A DNA stretch of 38,098 nucleotides, from the NCBI GenBank assembly GCA_937123825.1, contig CAKZKQ010000604.1, positions 1-38,098 on the forward strand, written 5' to 3'. The notes beneath the pieces were generated by a model, which ran no database searches, was not told where the DNA came from, and worked only from the letters and a program-made list of their open reading frames with translations. Source of the stretch: an uncultured Pseudomonadota bacterium. GTDB lineage: Bacteria > Myxococcota_A > Bradymonadia > Bradymonadales > GCA-2716585. The translations under genes and the position numbers were made by a program. Below, in pieces: positions 7,756 to 16,062 of this stretch (positions are counted from its first letter, which is position 1; the number at the start of each line of letters is the position of its first letter).

Positions 7756-9858
7756 TCAAGGATAGAAGAAACGCTCCAGGCGCTGGCAGGTCGAAGGTCG
7801 GGCTGGTGCGCCGTCCAAACCATCAAGGCAGCTGGCCAAGACAAGCTGCCCCTCCTCCAACCCTGCACGCTCCATAAACGCCAGCGTGTACACACCGCCC
7901 GGCTCAAACTCCAGGCCCGACACGAACGCCAGCCGCTGGCCCTGACACGCTGGCTCAGAAGCGGCGCGCAGCAAGATCGAACCCGTGTCCTGCGCAGGCA
8001 GCTCGGCGTATTCAGACACCTGGGTCCCAGCCAAACCAGCGGCGACCGCCGTCTCGGCGTTCACGCACACGTCCACGTTCTGGTAGCGGTCGTCGGCCTC
8101 GTGGGCAAAGTTCAACACCCTCACCCGCGCCCCATCAAACTCCAGCGGCGGCGTCAGATCATCGTCCAAAACGGTGTAATCCTGCCCAAAGTTGACCGCG
8201 TCGCTGATCAAGAGCGTCTGAAACTCATTGACCTCCAGGTCCACCGTCACCGCCCCATCGCTCAAACCAATGCAGCCGTTGGGTCCAAAGACCTCCACCC
8301 AGAACCGCTGACCGGGGGCAGGATCAAAGTACCCGTCCACAAAGTCATTGCGGGCCCCGTCCACCAGATTGAGCGGGCTGCCCACCTGCTCGTTGCCGTC
8401 GGTGCAGGTCAACAAGACCGCCCCGTCCACCAACGACATCACGCGCACCGCTGGGTCCTGATCCGGCGGCGGCGGCACCACCACTTCACCGGCGGGTGCC
8501 TGATCGTTGTCCTGACCGCTCCACAAGAGCGTGCCCTGATCCCCCACAATCCAGCGCTGGCTGCCCACACCAAAGACCCCACGCAGGTTGGCCTCGGTGC
8601 CCGTCTCCAGCGCTCGCCAGCTCTGACCGTCAAACCACAGCGCCACGCCGCCGTCGCCCACCGCCCAGGCCTCCTGACCCGACGCGGCCCACACCGCGCG
8701 CAAGTCCCGCCCCTCAAGGTGCACCGCCTGAGACCACTGCCCATCGACCTTCCACTGAAGCGCTCCGTCTGGACCCACCGTAAAGACCGAGCCATCGTCC
8801 GCCACAAAGATGTCGTAGGCCGTCCCTTGGCGCTGCTCGTAGATGATGTCTTCCTGAACCGTCAGATAAAGGTGGTAGATCTGGCCCTGCGCCGAAATCC
8901 AAGCGTCTCGGTTGAACTCACCGCCCGTCAAAAACGAGCTGTCGATGGGGCAATCGGGGCCAAACATCCCCCTGGGCTCCCCTGGACAACGATCCCCATA
9001 GAAAATCTGCCACCCAGACTGGCGCTCGTTGGCCCGGCTGTTCCACGAAATCCCCCGATCCACACCAGTGGCCAGCACCACATCCCGGCTGCCGTCCTCA
9101 AGCATGCTGATGTGCGTGTGGTTGGTCTCGCGCGCAAAGCGCGTGCTGGTCCACTGACCGGCATCAAAGCGCCCGATGGCCCCCGGACGATGGTCCGCTG
9201 TATACACAACGCCCCGGTTGGGACTGCCCGTCACCGCGTTGGAGCGCTGGATGCCGTCGCCGGCAGGCGGCCAATAAAGCACGCGCCCGTTGATGATCTG
9301 CGCAGGAACATCCCCGGCAATAAACACGCGCTGTGGACTCTGCGCCCAAACATCCTTGAGCGACCCCAAGACCCCGATCTCCACCAACTCCACCGTCGGC
9401 AAAGGCGGCGGCGGCGACACATCGGGCTCGTCTTCGACGTCTTCAACGTCCTCGGGCACGTCCAGCTCAACGTCGGGCTCTTCGTCAATGTCCCCGGGCT
9501 CATCCTCGACGTCTTCGGGCTCTTGAACATCGTCGGGCAAGTCCAACTCAGCATCGGCCTCGTCGACGTCCACCTCTTCCACATCCAGGTCGTCAGCGTC
9601 GGGCTCGTCGCCGTCTGGACCGTCCACGTCTGCGGGGGGCTGCACCACGTCCTGGGATTCGTCCACATCCTCAGGCGGCGCGTCTGCCTCATCCTGGGCG
9701 TCGTCCGACTCATCCACGTCGGACTCCATCTGCCCAGCGTCATCCTCCACATCGGGCTGCGCTGAATTTCCAGAGTCCCCAGCGTCATCGCTGCAGCTCG
9801 CCGCCCCCAGGCACAACGCCAGACAAAACACACCCACCCATCTGCGCCACAAACTCAT
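7756..9858 (-). CDS. Large lipoprotein with acidic linker and beta-propeller-like domain
   Basis: Predicted 700-residue surface lipoprotein. The start at 9858 has a GGGAGGG ribosome binding site and yields a signal peptide with the lipobox Cys at residue 22. Residues about 25-155 are almost pure Asp/Glu/Val/Pro, a spacer common in myxobacterial-type lipoproteins. The next 330 residues contain repeats of the type WAVGDGG-ALWFDGQSWR and RGVFGVGSQRWIVGDQGTLLW, typical of beta-propeller blades of the photosystem-II-assembly/BNR-like kind. After a PPPP linker, the C-terminal 200 residues are beta-rich, with RVRVLNFAHEAD-QNVDVCVN resembling DUF4397. The ligand is unknown. The ribosome binding site lies inside a perfect hairpin. 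Confidence 0.85.
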   Translation of the reverse strand: MSLWRRWVGVFCLALCLGAASCSDDAGDSGNSAQPDVEDDAGQMESDVDESDDAQDEADAPPEDVDESQDVVQPPADVDGPDGDEPDADDLDVEEVDVDEADAELDLPDDVQEPEDVEDEPGDIDEEPDVELDVPEDVEDVEDEPDVSPPPPLPTVELVEIGVLGSLKDVWAQSPQRVFIAGDVPAQIINGRVLYWPPAGDGIQRSNAVTGSPNRGVVYTADHRPGAIGRFDAGQWTSTRFARETNHTHISMLEDGSRDVVLATGVDRGISWNSRANERQSGWQIFYGDRCPGEPRGMFGPDCPIDSSFLTGGEFNRDAWISAQGQIYHLYLTVQEDIIYEQRQGTAYDIFVADDGSVFTVGPDGALQWKVDGQWSQAVHLEGRDLRAVWAASGQEAWAVGDGGVALWFDGQSWRALETGTEANLRGVFGVGSQRWIVGDQGTLLWSGQDNDQAPAGEVVVPPPPDQDPAVRVMSLVDGAVLLTCTDGNEQVGSPLNLVDGARNDFVDGYFDPAPGQRFWVEVFGPNGCIGLSDGAVTVDLEVNEFQTLLISDAVNFGQDYTVLDDDLTPPLEFDGARVRVLNFAHEADDRYQNVDVCVNAETAVAAGLAGTQVSEYAELPAQDTGSILLRAASEPACQGQRLAFVSGLEFEPGGVYTLAFMERAGLEEGQLVLASCLDGLDGAPARPSTCQRLERFFYP

Positions 9859-9865
9859 CCCACAC

Positions 9866-9889
9866 CCTCCCTGCTCAATTGCAGGGAGG
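9866..9889 (-). promoter_or_regulatory. Hairpin enclosing the Shine-Dalgarno sequence of the downstream lipoprotein gene
   Basis: A perfect 9-bp inverted repeat (arms 9866-9874 and 9881-9889) with a 6-nt loop. On the minus-strand transcript the 3' arm contains GGGAGG, the ribosome binding site of the gene starting at 9858. If the stem forms, the site would be occluded. It could alternatively be a dyad operator in DNA. Confidence 0.5.
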
Positions 9890-9955
9890 CAGGACGAAGG
9901 CATCAGATCATTTATTCACACCTCACAAACAAAACCCCGCAAATTCCCCAAAACC

Positions 9956-10525
9956 TCACGGGGCCAGGGGCTCAAGGACCCCCATCGGCACCACCTGCAC
10001 CGACCGCCCCGACGGCAAGGGCTCCTGGGCATTCTCCCCCACAGCGGCCATCGATGAATCCTGCGGGTAAGGCTCCACGGCGTTGTCCTCGTACACAATG
10101 GCGATCCCTTCAAGGTTCAGCGCCCTGTAGGTCTCACTTGGCGGTGGACCCTTGTCCTTGTTGGAACTCAAGTCATGCAGCAGGTCAGCGACCCCCTCCC
10201 CCTCTCGACGTCGAATCCGCTCGCGAGAGACGATCACAACCGCGTCCGCCCCCAAAAAACCGCCCTGGCGCGCCATCACCGGCAAAAGGCTCTCAATGTT
10301 GTCCTTGCGGGCCCCCAAAACCGTCAACCGAAAGACCTCCACGTAGGGCCTCCCCGTGGGCTCCCCGGTCAGATACACAGGCACGGGCGCTCCGTTGGCC
10401 ACGGCGCTGCGCACCGGCGACAATGGGGTTTCATCCATCACCACGTCCTGCCCATACAGACAACCCAGCGACAACACCCCACACAACACCACCCACACAC
10501 CCCACAACACCGTTCTTGCGCGCAT
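9956..10525 (-). CDS. Small lipoprotein, unknown function
   Basis: Predicted 189-residue lipoprotein; the ATG at 10525 gives a signal peptide ending in the lipobox SLGC (Cys22). The Shine-Dalgarno sequence is weak, and an in-frame GTG lies 15 nt upstream. The central part (GGFLGADAVVIVSRERI... and ALNLEGIAIVY) has the rhythm of small alpha/beta lipoprotein domains such as DUF4156/RcsF (G-A-D-A-V followed by a G-x-A-I strand), but this is a weak resemblance and the RcsF cysteines are absent. It lies upstream of the beta-propeller-like lipoprotein gene on the same strand (97-nt gap), so co-transcription is possible. Confidence 0.72.
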   Translation of the reverse strand: MRARTVLWGVWVVLCGVLSLGCLYGQDVVMDETPLSPVRSAVANGAPVPVYLTGEPTGRPYVEVFRLTVLGARKDNIESLLPVMARQGGFLGADAVVIVSRERIRRREGEGVADLLHDLSSNKDKGPPPSETYRALNLEGIAIVYEDNAVEPYPQDSSMAAVGENAQEPLPSGRSVQVVPMGVLEPLAP

Positions 10526-10764
10526 TCTCACAAGCCCCACCGTCTAAAATGTGACACTCACTGACACTCCCGCTTGAAGAGCATGAGGCCCACTCCACGG
10601 CGATGTGACACAAAAATCCACGAATCACGGCTCGATGGCGGCCCAAACGGGCTCCTTTTTCCCAAAAAACCCAACAAAACACGCAATCAGACCCTCGAGC
10701 GTCCGTCCGATGGGTTGTGAACTGTCCCACAAACACATCCAACACCTGCCCAAGAGGCAAATCC

Positions 10765-11820
10765 ATGCAAAAGACAACGATATTCTGGGGCGGCCTGCTG
10801 CTCTGCCTGAGCCTGGCGGCCTGCTTTCCGACCGAAGAAGAGGTCGATGAAGAAGCCAACAACGCCGTCAACAACGACGTTGACAACAATGACACCAACA
10901 ACGACGTCAACAACGATGATGACAACAACGACACCAACAACGACGCCAACAATGACGTCGGCGGTGACGACAGTTGCGAGTTCGCCAACGACGGTGAGTG
11001 CGATGAGCCAGACCTGTGCGCCCCGGGCACAGACACCACCGACTGCGGGGTGGCCAACAACGACGCCAACAACGACGCCAACAACGACCCGCCGCCCGAT
11101 GGTCCAGGGGAGTCCTACGAGCTGAGCCAGTTGACCGTCACCAGCCCCGAGGTCGTGCTCCTGGAAGGTACCGAAGGGCTGGACATCGAAGACGTGACCT
11201 TCTCCTACCGCAACGAGGACAGCGCCATCTTTGGGGGCTGGATTGCCAACAACAGCGATGAGCAGCTTTGCTTTGTGGGTCTCGACGAGGCCACCTGCGT
11301 GATGTCCGACGGCACCCAACTGGCCGAGTGCGTCCGCGGCTTTATCAGCGGTCAGGTCGGGGTGCTCGACACAGGGAGCACCACGGGCACCTGCATGGAT
11401 CCCGGCCAGCTTGCCCCTGTCGCGGGTCTGATGCGCTTGCCCGACAGCCTGCTGGGCCAACAGGTCACCCAGATTTCTCTGCGACTGGACAGCCGCCCGG
11501 ATGCCTTCGAACCACCACAATCCAGGCTGGAGATCGACGGCGAAGTCCAGGTCGAGGGCTCCAACAACTTCAAGGTGACGGGCACTGTCGTCAACAGCGG
11601 CGATGCCGACGCGCTCATCGAGAGCGCCAACTTCCGGGTGCTCTTCGTCGATGACCAGGGCCACGTCGTGGCCACCGCGTTCACCGAACGCGAAGAAGAA
11701 GGCCGGATCATCGCCCCGGGAGAGACCTTTGAGATCGAAACCAGCAGAGTCCTTGGATTGACCGTCGAGGACCCCATCGCCGAAATCATCGTGGATCTGG
11801 ACTGGGAAGACGCCCCCTGA
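10765..11820 (+). CDS. Lipoprotein with Asn-Asn-Asp linker and small Cys motif
   Basis: Predicted 351-residue lipoprotein. AAGAGG precedes the ATG at 10765, and the signal peptide ends in the lipobox LAAC (Cys20). Residues about 28-70 consist of repeated NND/NDN units, a flexible polar linker. A compact motif with four cysteines follows (CEFANDGECDE-CAPGTDTTDC), then a second NND stretch. The C-terminal 220 residues form a beta-rich domain with no active-site signature I recognise. It ends with a segment resembling a FxxEx immunoglobulin-like strand set (NNFKVTGTVVNSGDADA), perhaps a FxLYD-like domain. The gene is divergent from the lipoprotein gene starting at 10525 and ends 16 nt from the convergent yigZ-like gene. 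Confidence 0.8.
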   Translation: MQKTTIFWGGLLLCLSLAACFPTEEEVDEEANNAVNNDVDNNDTNNDVNNDDDNNDTNNDANNDVGGDDSCEFANDGECDEPDLCAPGTDTTDCGVANNDANNDANNDPPPDGPGESYELSQLTVTSPEVVLLEGTEGLDIEDVTFSYRNEDSAIFGGWIANNSDEQLCFVGLDEATCVMSDGTQLAECVRGFISGQVGVLDTGSTTGTCMDPGQLAPVAGLMRLPDSLLGQQVTQISLRLDSRPDAFEPPQSRLEIDGEVQVEGSNNFKVTGTVVNSGDADALIESANFRVLFVDDQGHVVATAFTEREEEGRIIAPGETFEIETSRVLGLTVEDPIAEIIVDLDWEDAP

Positions 11821-11836
11821 AAGACGCCCGCGCGCT

Positions 11837-12541
11837 TCAGCCCGGTTTCACAGGGCGGTGCAGCGCCACCCGACCATGGGTCTTGGACGTCAGCGCCTGC
11901 TCAAGCGCCTCCACGGCGTCCAGCGCCACCGCCACCGTCACCGTCACCTCAGCCCCAAACTGCTCGTCGCTGATCTCGACGTCGTGCTCTGCGAGCACCT
12001 GACGCACGCGCTCCAGATCCGCGTATGCCAGGCGCGCGGTCATCTCCACGCGCTGGACCTTGAGCACCGTGGGCAGGTCCTCAAGCGCCAGACGCACGCT
12101 GCCGCCGTAGGCCCGCACCAGCCCCCCTTTGCCAAGCTTGGTCCCGCCAAAGTACCGCACCACCACCACGCAGACGTCGCCCACGTCGCTGTGCGTCAAG
12201 ACGGACAACATCGGCTTGCCCGCCGTCCCGCGCGGCTCACCATCGTCCGAGGCCCCCACGCTGGCCCCAGCCACAGCCCCGGCGGCGCCCACCACATAGG
12301 CCCAACAATGGTGGCTGGCGTCGGGGTAGCGCTGGCGGATGGACTCGATGAACGCCTGGGCATCGCCGATCTCAGGCGCGGGCGCCACGTGCGCGATGAA
12401 GCGGCTGCGCTGCACTTCCTGCTCAACACAATGCTCCTGACCGGGAACCAGATACCTGACGCTCAACTCAACCTCCAACACCCAAAATCTGTCCTCGGGC
12501 CGGGGCGAGATGTGAAAATGCTTGGACAGACCACCGACCAT
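11837..12541 (-). CDS. yigZ: YigZ/IMPACT (UPF0029) family protein
   Basis: A 234-residue cytoplasmic protein. The IMPACT/YigZ signature is clear: SRFIAHV near the N-terminus, DASHHCWAYVVG, SDDGEPRGTAGKPML and VVVRYFGGTKLGKGGLVRAYG. These are followed by the ferredoxin-like C-terminal domain (MTARLAYADLERVRQVLAEHDVEI...). In eukaryotes the family member IMPACT binds the Gcn1 translational regulator; the bacterial role is not established. The first 25 residues are not conserved in my memory of the family, and the ribosome binding site is poor, so the true start may be a few codons downstream. Confidence 0.9.
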   Translation of the reverse strand: MVGGLSKHFHISPRPEDRFWVLEVELSVRYLVPGQEHCVEQEVQRSRFIAHVAPAPEIGDAQAFIESIRQRYPDASHHCWAYVVGAAGAVAGASVGASDDGEPRGTAGKPMLSVLTHSDVGDVCVVVVRYFGGTKLGKGGLVRAYGGSVRLALEDLPTVLKVQRVEMTARLAYADLERVRQVLAEHDVEISDEQFGAEVTVTVAVALDAVEALEQALTSKTHGRVALHRPVKPG

Positions 12542-12892
12542 TCATTATCTTCGCACCTCAGGCAATGTCTGACAAAGCGCCTTTGGACCCTGTGTGACAA
12601 CACACTGTCGCGTTGGCAAACCTTGAAGAGCAACGCCGTCTCCGTCAGCGCTCAAGTGGCTTTCAAACCACGCGCGCCCGACCCCAAACGGCCCCGTTCT
12701 CCAAGCGTCGGACCATCGCTGACGTGGACCCTTGGGCAGAACCCAGACCGCGCACCAGAAATTGGACCGAGGCAAGGCCGCCCGTCGAAACACGGTTCCC
12801 AGAGCTGGCCTCGCCTGAACAACACCCACCCTGGCGTCGATGTGCCGACACCAGACGCCTCAGCGGTGGGTCAGAAGATGTCAGGAGTCTCT
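12542..12892. other. Intergenic region between divergent genes
   Basis: A 351-nt spacer between the yigZ-like gene and the NadD-NadK fusion. The fusion's frame stays open through here and into the yigZ-like gene, but the translated peptide has no conserved content. I see no RNA gene or convincing promoter. It presumably holds two divergent promoters. Confidence 0.5.
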
Positions 12893-14278
12893 ATGTCCAC
12901 CAAAAAGGTGGCTATCTTCGGGGGCAGCTTCAATCCGCCCGGTCTTCACCACCGGCGCATCGCAGAGATGCTCTCTGAGCACTTCGATGAAGTCTTCATC
13001 GTCCCCTGCGGCCCCAGACCCGATCAGCCCACCGTCAACGACATCTCGCCGGTCTACCGCGCGGCCATGGCCGACATGGCCTTTGAAGACCTCCACAACG
13101 TCCACGTGGAGCTCTTTGACCTCGAACAGGCCACCTTCACACGCACCCACCAGCTCCAGGAGCGCTTTGCAGAGCACGGCGAACTTTGGCATGTGGTCGG
13201 CAGCGACCTGACCCGTGGGGGTGGACAGGGTCAGTCACACATCCACGCCTCCTGGCAGCGCGGCGCCTGGCTCTGGGACAACCTCAACTTCGCCGTCATC
13301 ACACGCGAAGACATCACCGTCGATCCCAGCGATCAGCCCCCGCACCACCTGCTGTTGAGCATCGACTCGGCAGGCTCCAGCACCGAAATCCGCGAGCGGC
13401 TCTTCAAACGCCTGCCCTACGAACACCTGGTCACCGACGATGTGGGCGCTTACATCAACCGCTACGGCCTCTACCGTGGTCGCATCCCCAACTCCGTCAC
13501 CCGGTTTTCCCTCAAAGAGCCGCGCCTGCTGGTCGAGTACGACCCCTGGAACGAAAAAGCGCGCCGCTGGGCGACGCGATTTGAGAGCATGCGCGTCGAC
13601 CATGACCCAAACTGCGTGCTGGTCATCGGCGGCGACGGCTCCATGCTGCGCGCCATCCGCAAACACTGGCGCCGACGCCTGCCCTTCTTTGGCGTCAACG
13701 CCGGACACCTGGGCTTCTTGCTCAACAGCGCCGAAGATGTCTTCTCGGCCCCCGCGCCGCCGCCCGAGTTGATGGTCCACCAGCTGCCGCTGATCTACAC
13801 CCGCTTTGAACACATCGACGGCACCCACAGCGAGGGACTGGCCTTCAACGACGCCTGGGTCGAGCGCGACGGCGGTCAGACCGCCTGGCTCAAGGTCATC
13901 GTCAACAAGCGCGTGTGCTTTGAAAAGCTGGTCTGTGACGGTGTGCTGGTCTCCACCGCCGCAGGATCCACCGCCTACGCCCGCGCCATGGGCGCCACGC
14001 CGCTGCTGGCCGACACCCCCGCCTGGCTCATGGTCGGCTCCAACGTCGTCTCGCCGCGCAACTGGAAGTCGGCGCTCATCTCCCAGGACGCCGAGGTCTT
14101 CTTAAAAAACCTCCACCCCGAAAAACGCCCGCTGAAAGGCTTTATGGACGGCATCGAGCGCACCCAGATCCTCAGTATGCGCGCTCGCCTTAGCCGCATC
14201 GCCTCGGTCGAGTTGGCCTTCCTGTCCCACCACGATATGGCCGAAAAGATCGCACAGATTCAGTTTCCCCCCTCGTAG
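12893..14278 (+). CDS. Fused nicotinate/nicotinamide-mononucleotide adenylyltransferase-like and NAD kinase protein
   Basis: A single uninterrupted 461-residue frame joining two consecutive enzymes of NADP synthesis. AGGAG lies 5 nt before the ATG at 12893. Residues 1-196 are NadD/NMNAT-like: VAIFGGSFNPP at the start, GSDL near 103, and the C-terminal GSSTEIRERL (161-170) with VGAYINRYGLYRG. The usual HxGH is replaced by GLHH (17-20); only the last His is kept, closer to the TxxH form of eukaryotic NMNATs. Residues about 205-461 are NAD kinase-like: VLVIGGDGSML (242-252), VNAGHLGFLL, the NE/D motif as FND (318-320) and CDGVLVSTAAGSTAYARAMG (348-367). The predicted product would convert mononucleotide to NAD(H) or its deamido form and phosphorylate NAD to NADP. 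Whether both halves are active is unknown. It is first in a tight three-gene operon. Confidence 0.88.
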   Translation: MSTKKVAIFGGSFNPPGLHHRRIAEMLSEHFDEVFIVPCGPRPDQPTVNDISPVYRAAMADMAFEDLHNVHVELFDLEQATFTRTHQLQERFAEHGELWHVVGSDLTRGGGQGQSHIHASWQRGAWLWDNLNFAVITREDITVDPSDQPPHHLLLSIDSAGSSTEIRERLFKRLPYEHLVTDDVGAYINRYGLYRGRIPNSVTRFSLKEPRLLVEYDPWNEKARRWATRFESMRVDHDPNCVLVIGGDGSMLRAIRKHWRRRLPFFGVNAGHLGFLLNSAEDVFSAPAPPPELMVHQLPLIYTRFEHIDGTHSEGLAFNDAWVERDGGQTAWLKVIVNKRVCFEKLVCDGVLVSTAAGSTAYARAMGATPLLADTPAWLMVGSNVVSPRNWKSALISQDAEVFLKNLHPEKRPLKGFMDGIERTQILSMRARLSRIASVELAFLSHHDMAEKIAQIQFPPS

Positions 14279-14282
14279 ACCC

Positions 14283-14918
14283 ATGCGCCGCTTTATCCCC
14301 CTTCCCCACCCGTCAGCGGACACACAAGTCTGGCTGCCAGACGTCCTCCAAACCCCCCAGGGCCTGTGCCGCGCCCCTGGCGCCGCCACCGCTGGCCACC
14401 TCAGCGACCAACCCCCACCCCAGGGCCACACCACCAAACTCACCGCGCTGACGCACCCTCAAGGCGCACCCGTGCCGGTCTGGCTCGCGCAAGAACTCCA
14501 AGGTGCGCCGCCCCAAAGTCGCCCTGGCTGGGTCTTTGTCTACGGCACCCTCAAACGCAACGGACGCCTCCACCACCACATCGAAGCCCTCAAACCCACC
14601 TCCATACTCTCCGGGCACACCCCAGGGCGCCTCTACAGCCTGGGCTGGTATCCGGGCATGCTCCCGGCCACGGGCGACGGACAGCGAGTTTACGGGGAGT
14701 TGGTCCAGGTCACCGACATCGCCCGCGCAGTGGCAGCACTGGATCCTGTGGAGGACTTTGGGGGCAGCTACGCGCCGGGAGCGTCGCTCTACCACCGCGT
14801 CATGGCGCCCATCACCACCCAAAAGGGTGAACTCGTCCACGCATGGCTCTATCTCTATGCCGGCGAGGTCGAAGCAAAGGACCAGGTCGCCTCGGGGCGC
14901 TGGGAGGTGACCCGATGA
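14283..14918 (+). CDS. Gamma-glutamylcyclotransferase-like (AIG2/GGACT fold) protein
   Basis: A 211-residue protein starting 4 nt after the NadD-NadK stop codon. Residues 83-210 form a gamma-glutamylcyclotransferase-like domain: WVFVYGTLKRNG (YGTL at 87-90), the GRLYSLGWYPGMLP strand pair, VYGELVQV, and LDPVEDF, in which Glu157 corresponds to the family's general acid/base. Such enzymes release 5-oxoproline from gamma-glutamyl amino acids or isopeptides. The first 80 residues are Pro/Gln/His-rich with no recognisable domain; PVPVWLAQEL just before the fold may be a separate small strand segment. The substrate cannot be told from sequence. It overlaps the following phosphatase gene by 4 nt (ATGA). 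Confidence 0.85.
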   Translation: MRRFIPLPHPSADTQVWLPDVLQTPQGLCRAPGAATAGHLSDQPPPQGHTTKLTALTHPQGAPVPVWLAQELQGAPPQSRPGWVFVYGTLKRNGRLHHHIEALKPTSILSGHTPGRLYSLGWYPGMLPATGDGQRVYGELVQVTDIARAVAALDPVEDFGGSYAPGASLYHRVMAPITTQKGELVHAWLYLYAGEVEAKDQVASGRWEVTR

Positions 14919-15967
14919 CGACGTTGGTCATTGGCGACATTCACGGCTGCTGGGATGAGCTGCGGGACCTTTTGGACAAGGCCGCGCTTGGCCAAGATGA
15001 CCAGATTGTGGCCGTAGGGGACTTGATCGACCGCGGCCCACAGCCCGGCAAGGTCCTGGACTTCTTTGGCCAAACCCCCAACGCACGCACCGTCATGGGC
15101 AACCACGAGCGCAAACATGTGCGCTGGCGCCGTGGGGAGGTGAAGCCGTCGCTGGGGCAAAAGATCGCGCGGCGCCAACTGGGCCAACCGGGCTGGGAGG
15201 CGGCGTGCAACGCAATGGAAACCATGCCGCTGTGGATTGAACTGCCGTGGGCGATTGTGGTCCACGGCTTCTTTGAACCAGGCGTGGCGTTGGAGAAGCA
15301 AAACCCATCGGTGCTGCTGGGGACGATGACCGGCGAGCGCCACATGAAGGCGCATGGCGGACGCCAGTGGTACGAGCGCTATGACGGGGACAAACCGCTC
15401 ATCGTCGGCCACCTTCAGTACACCACGGACCACAGCGCGCTGGTGCACAACGAACGCGTCTTTGGGCTCGACACCGGCGCCAGCCACGGCGGCAGGTTGA
15501 CGGGCCTGCTTCTGCCGCAAATGCGTCTGATTTCGGTGCCATCGCGCGGCGACCATTGGGCCAGGGTCAAGGCCGACCACGCCGATCTGCGCTACACAGG
15601 GACAGCGCTCGAAGACCTCGACTGGGAGGGGTTGGAGCGGCTTGTGAGGCGCGCCGACGCCGACCAAAGCCCTCACCCTGACGCGCTGGAGCGGATCAAC
15701 GCGCTTCGTCGCCTTCACCGGCGCGCCCATCTGGCCATTGAAGCCCTCCACGAGCACATTCTGACTCGAACCCAGGCGCTCATCGAGCAAGACCCCTCGC
15801 GCGCCCAGGACGGCGGCGCTTTTGCGCGCGCGCTCGGCCCCGAGCCCATGGCCTCCTTCTACCATCTGGCCCGTCGCGGGGCGCTGAGCCCCCAAAACGT
15901 CCACCAACGCTTTGCCACCCCGCTCCAAGCCGTCAACGCAGCTCTGGAGCGCGGTCTGGATGTCTAA
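14915..15967 (+). CDS. Metallophosphatase (PPP-type, PrpA/ApaH-like)
   Basis: A 350-residue cytoplasmic calcineurin-like phosphoesterase. The ATG overlaps the previous stop (ATGA), indicating translational coupling. The metal-binding motifs are complete: GDIHG (7-11), GDLIDRGP (35-42), GNHE (62-65), VVHGFF with His117, and GHLQ with His166. These are followed by LDTGASHGG, as in bacterial serine/threonine protein phosphatases and diadenosine tetraphosphatases. The core ends near residue 215. The remaining 135 residues are helical and charged, an extension unusual for this family, possibly for oligomerisation or substrate choice. Whether it acts on phosphoproteins or dinucleoside polyphosphates is unresolved. 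Confidence 0.9.
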   Translation: MTTLVIGDIHGCWDELRDLLDKAALGQDDQIVAVGDLIDRGPQPGKVLDFFGQTPNARTVMGNHERKHVRWRRGEVKPSLGQKIARRQLGQPGWEAACNAMETMPLWIELPWAIVVHGFFEPGVALEKQNPSVLLGTMTGERHMKAHGGRQWYERYDGDKPLIVGHLQYTTDHSALVHNERVFGLDTGASHGGRLTGLLLPQMRLISVPSRGDHWARVKADHADLRYTGTALEDLDWEGLERLVRRADADQSPHPDALERINALRRLHRRAHLAIEALHEHILTRTQALIEQDPSRAQDGGAFARALGPEPMASFYHLARRGALSPQNVHQRFATPLQAVNAALERGLDV

Positions 15968-16062
15968 GAACGGGCCAATATCCAGCCAACGGGAAGTTTG
16001 CCGGTGCGTGACGGTGTTGTCTGGCTTGTGCTTGCGCAACCCTCAGACCAGGACCATGACCC

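Noticed and set aside
8101..9765. 554-codon plus-strand frame over the beta-propeller-like lipoprotein gene
   Set aside because: His/Arg-rich translation with no motif; antisense to a clear lipoprotein.
10641..10652. Small GCCC/GGGC hairpin followed by T-run
   Set aside because: Only a 4-bp stem; too weak to call a terminator and not placed after a gene end.
10846..11100. NND repeat region considered as a possible CRISPR-like or satellite array
   Set aside because: The repeats are 9-12 bp, in frame and within a lipoprotein linker, so they are coding low complexity.
11858..12892. Long upstream open extension of the NadD-NadK frame (345 codons)
   Set aside because: It runs antisense over the yigZ-like gene and has a Pro/His/Arg-skewed composition; the true start at 12893 has a good AGGAG and begins the conserved domain.
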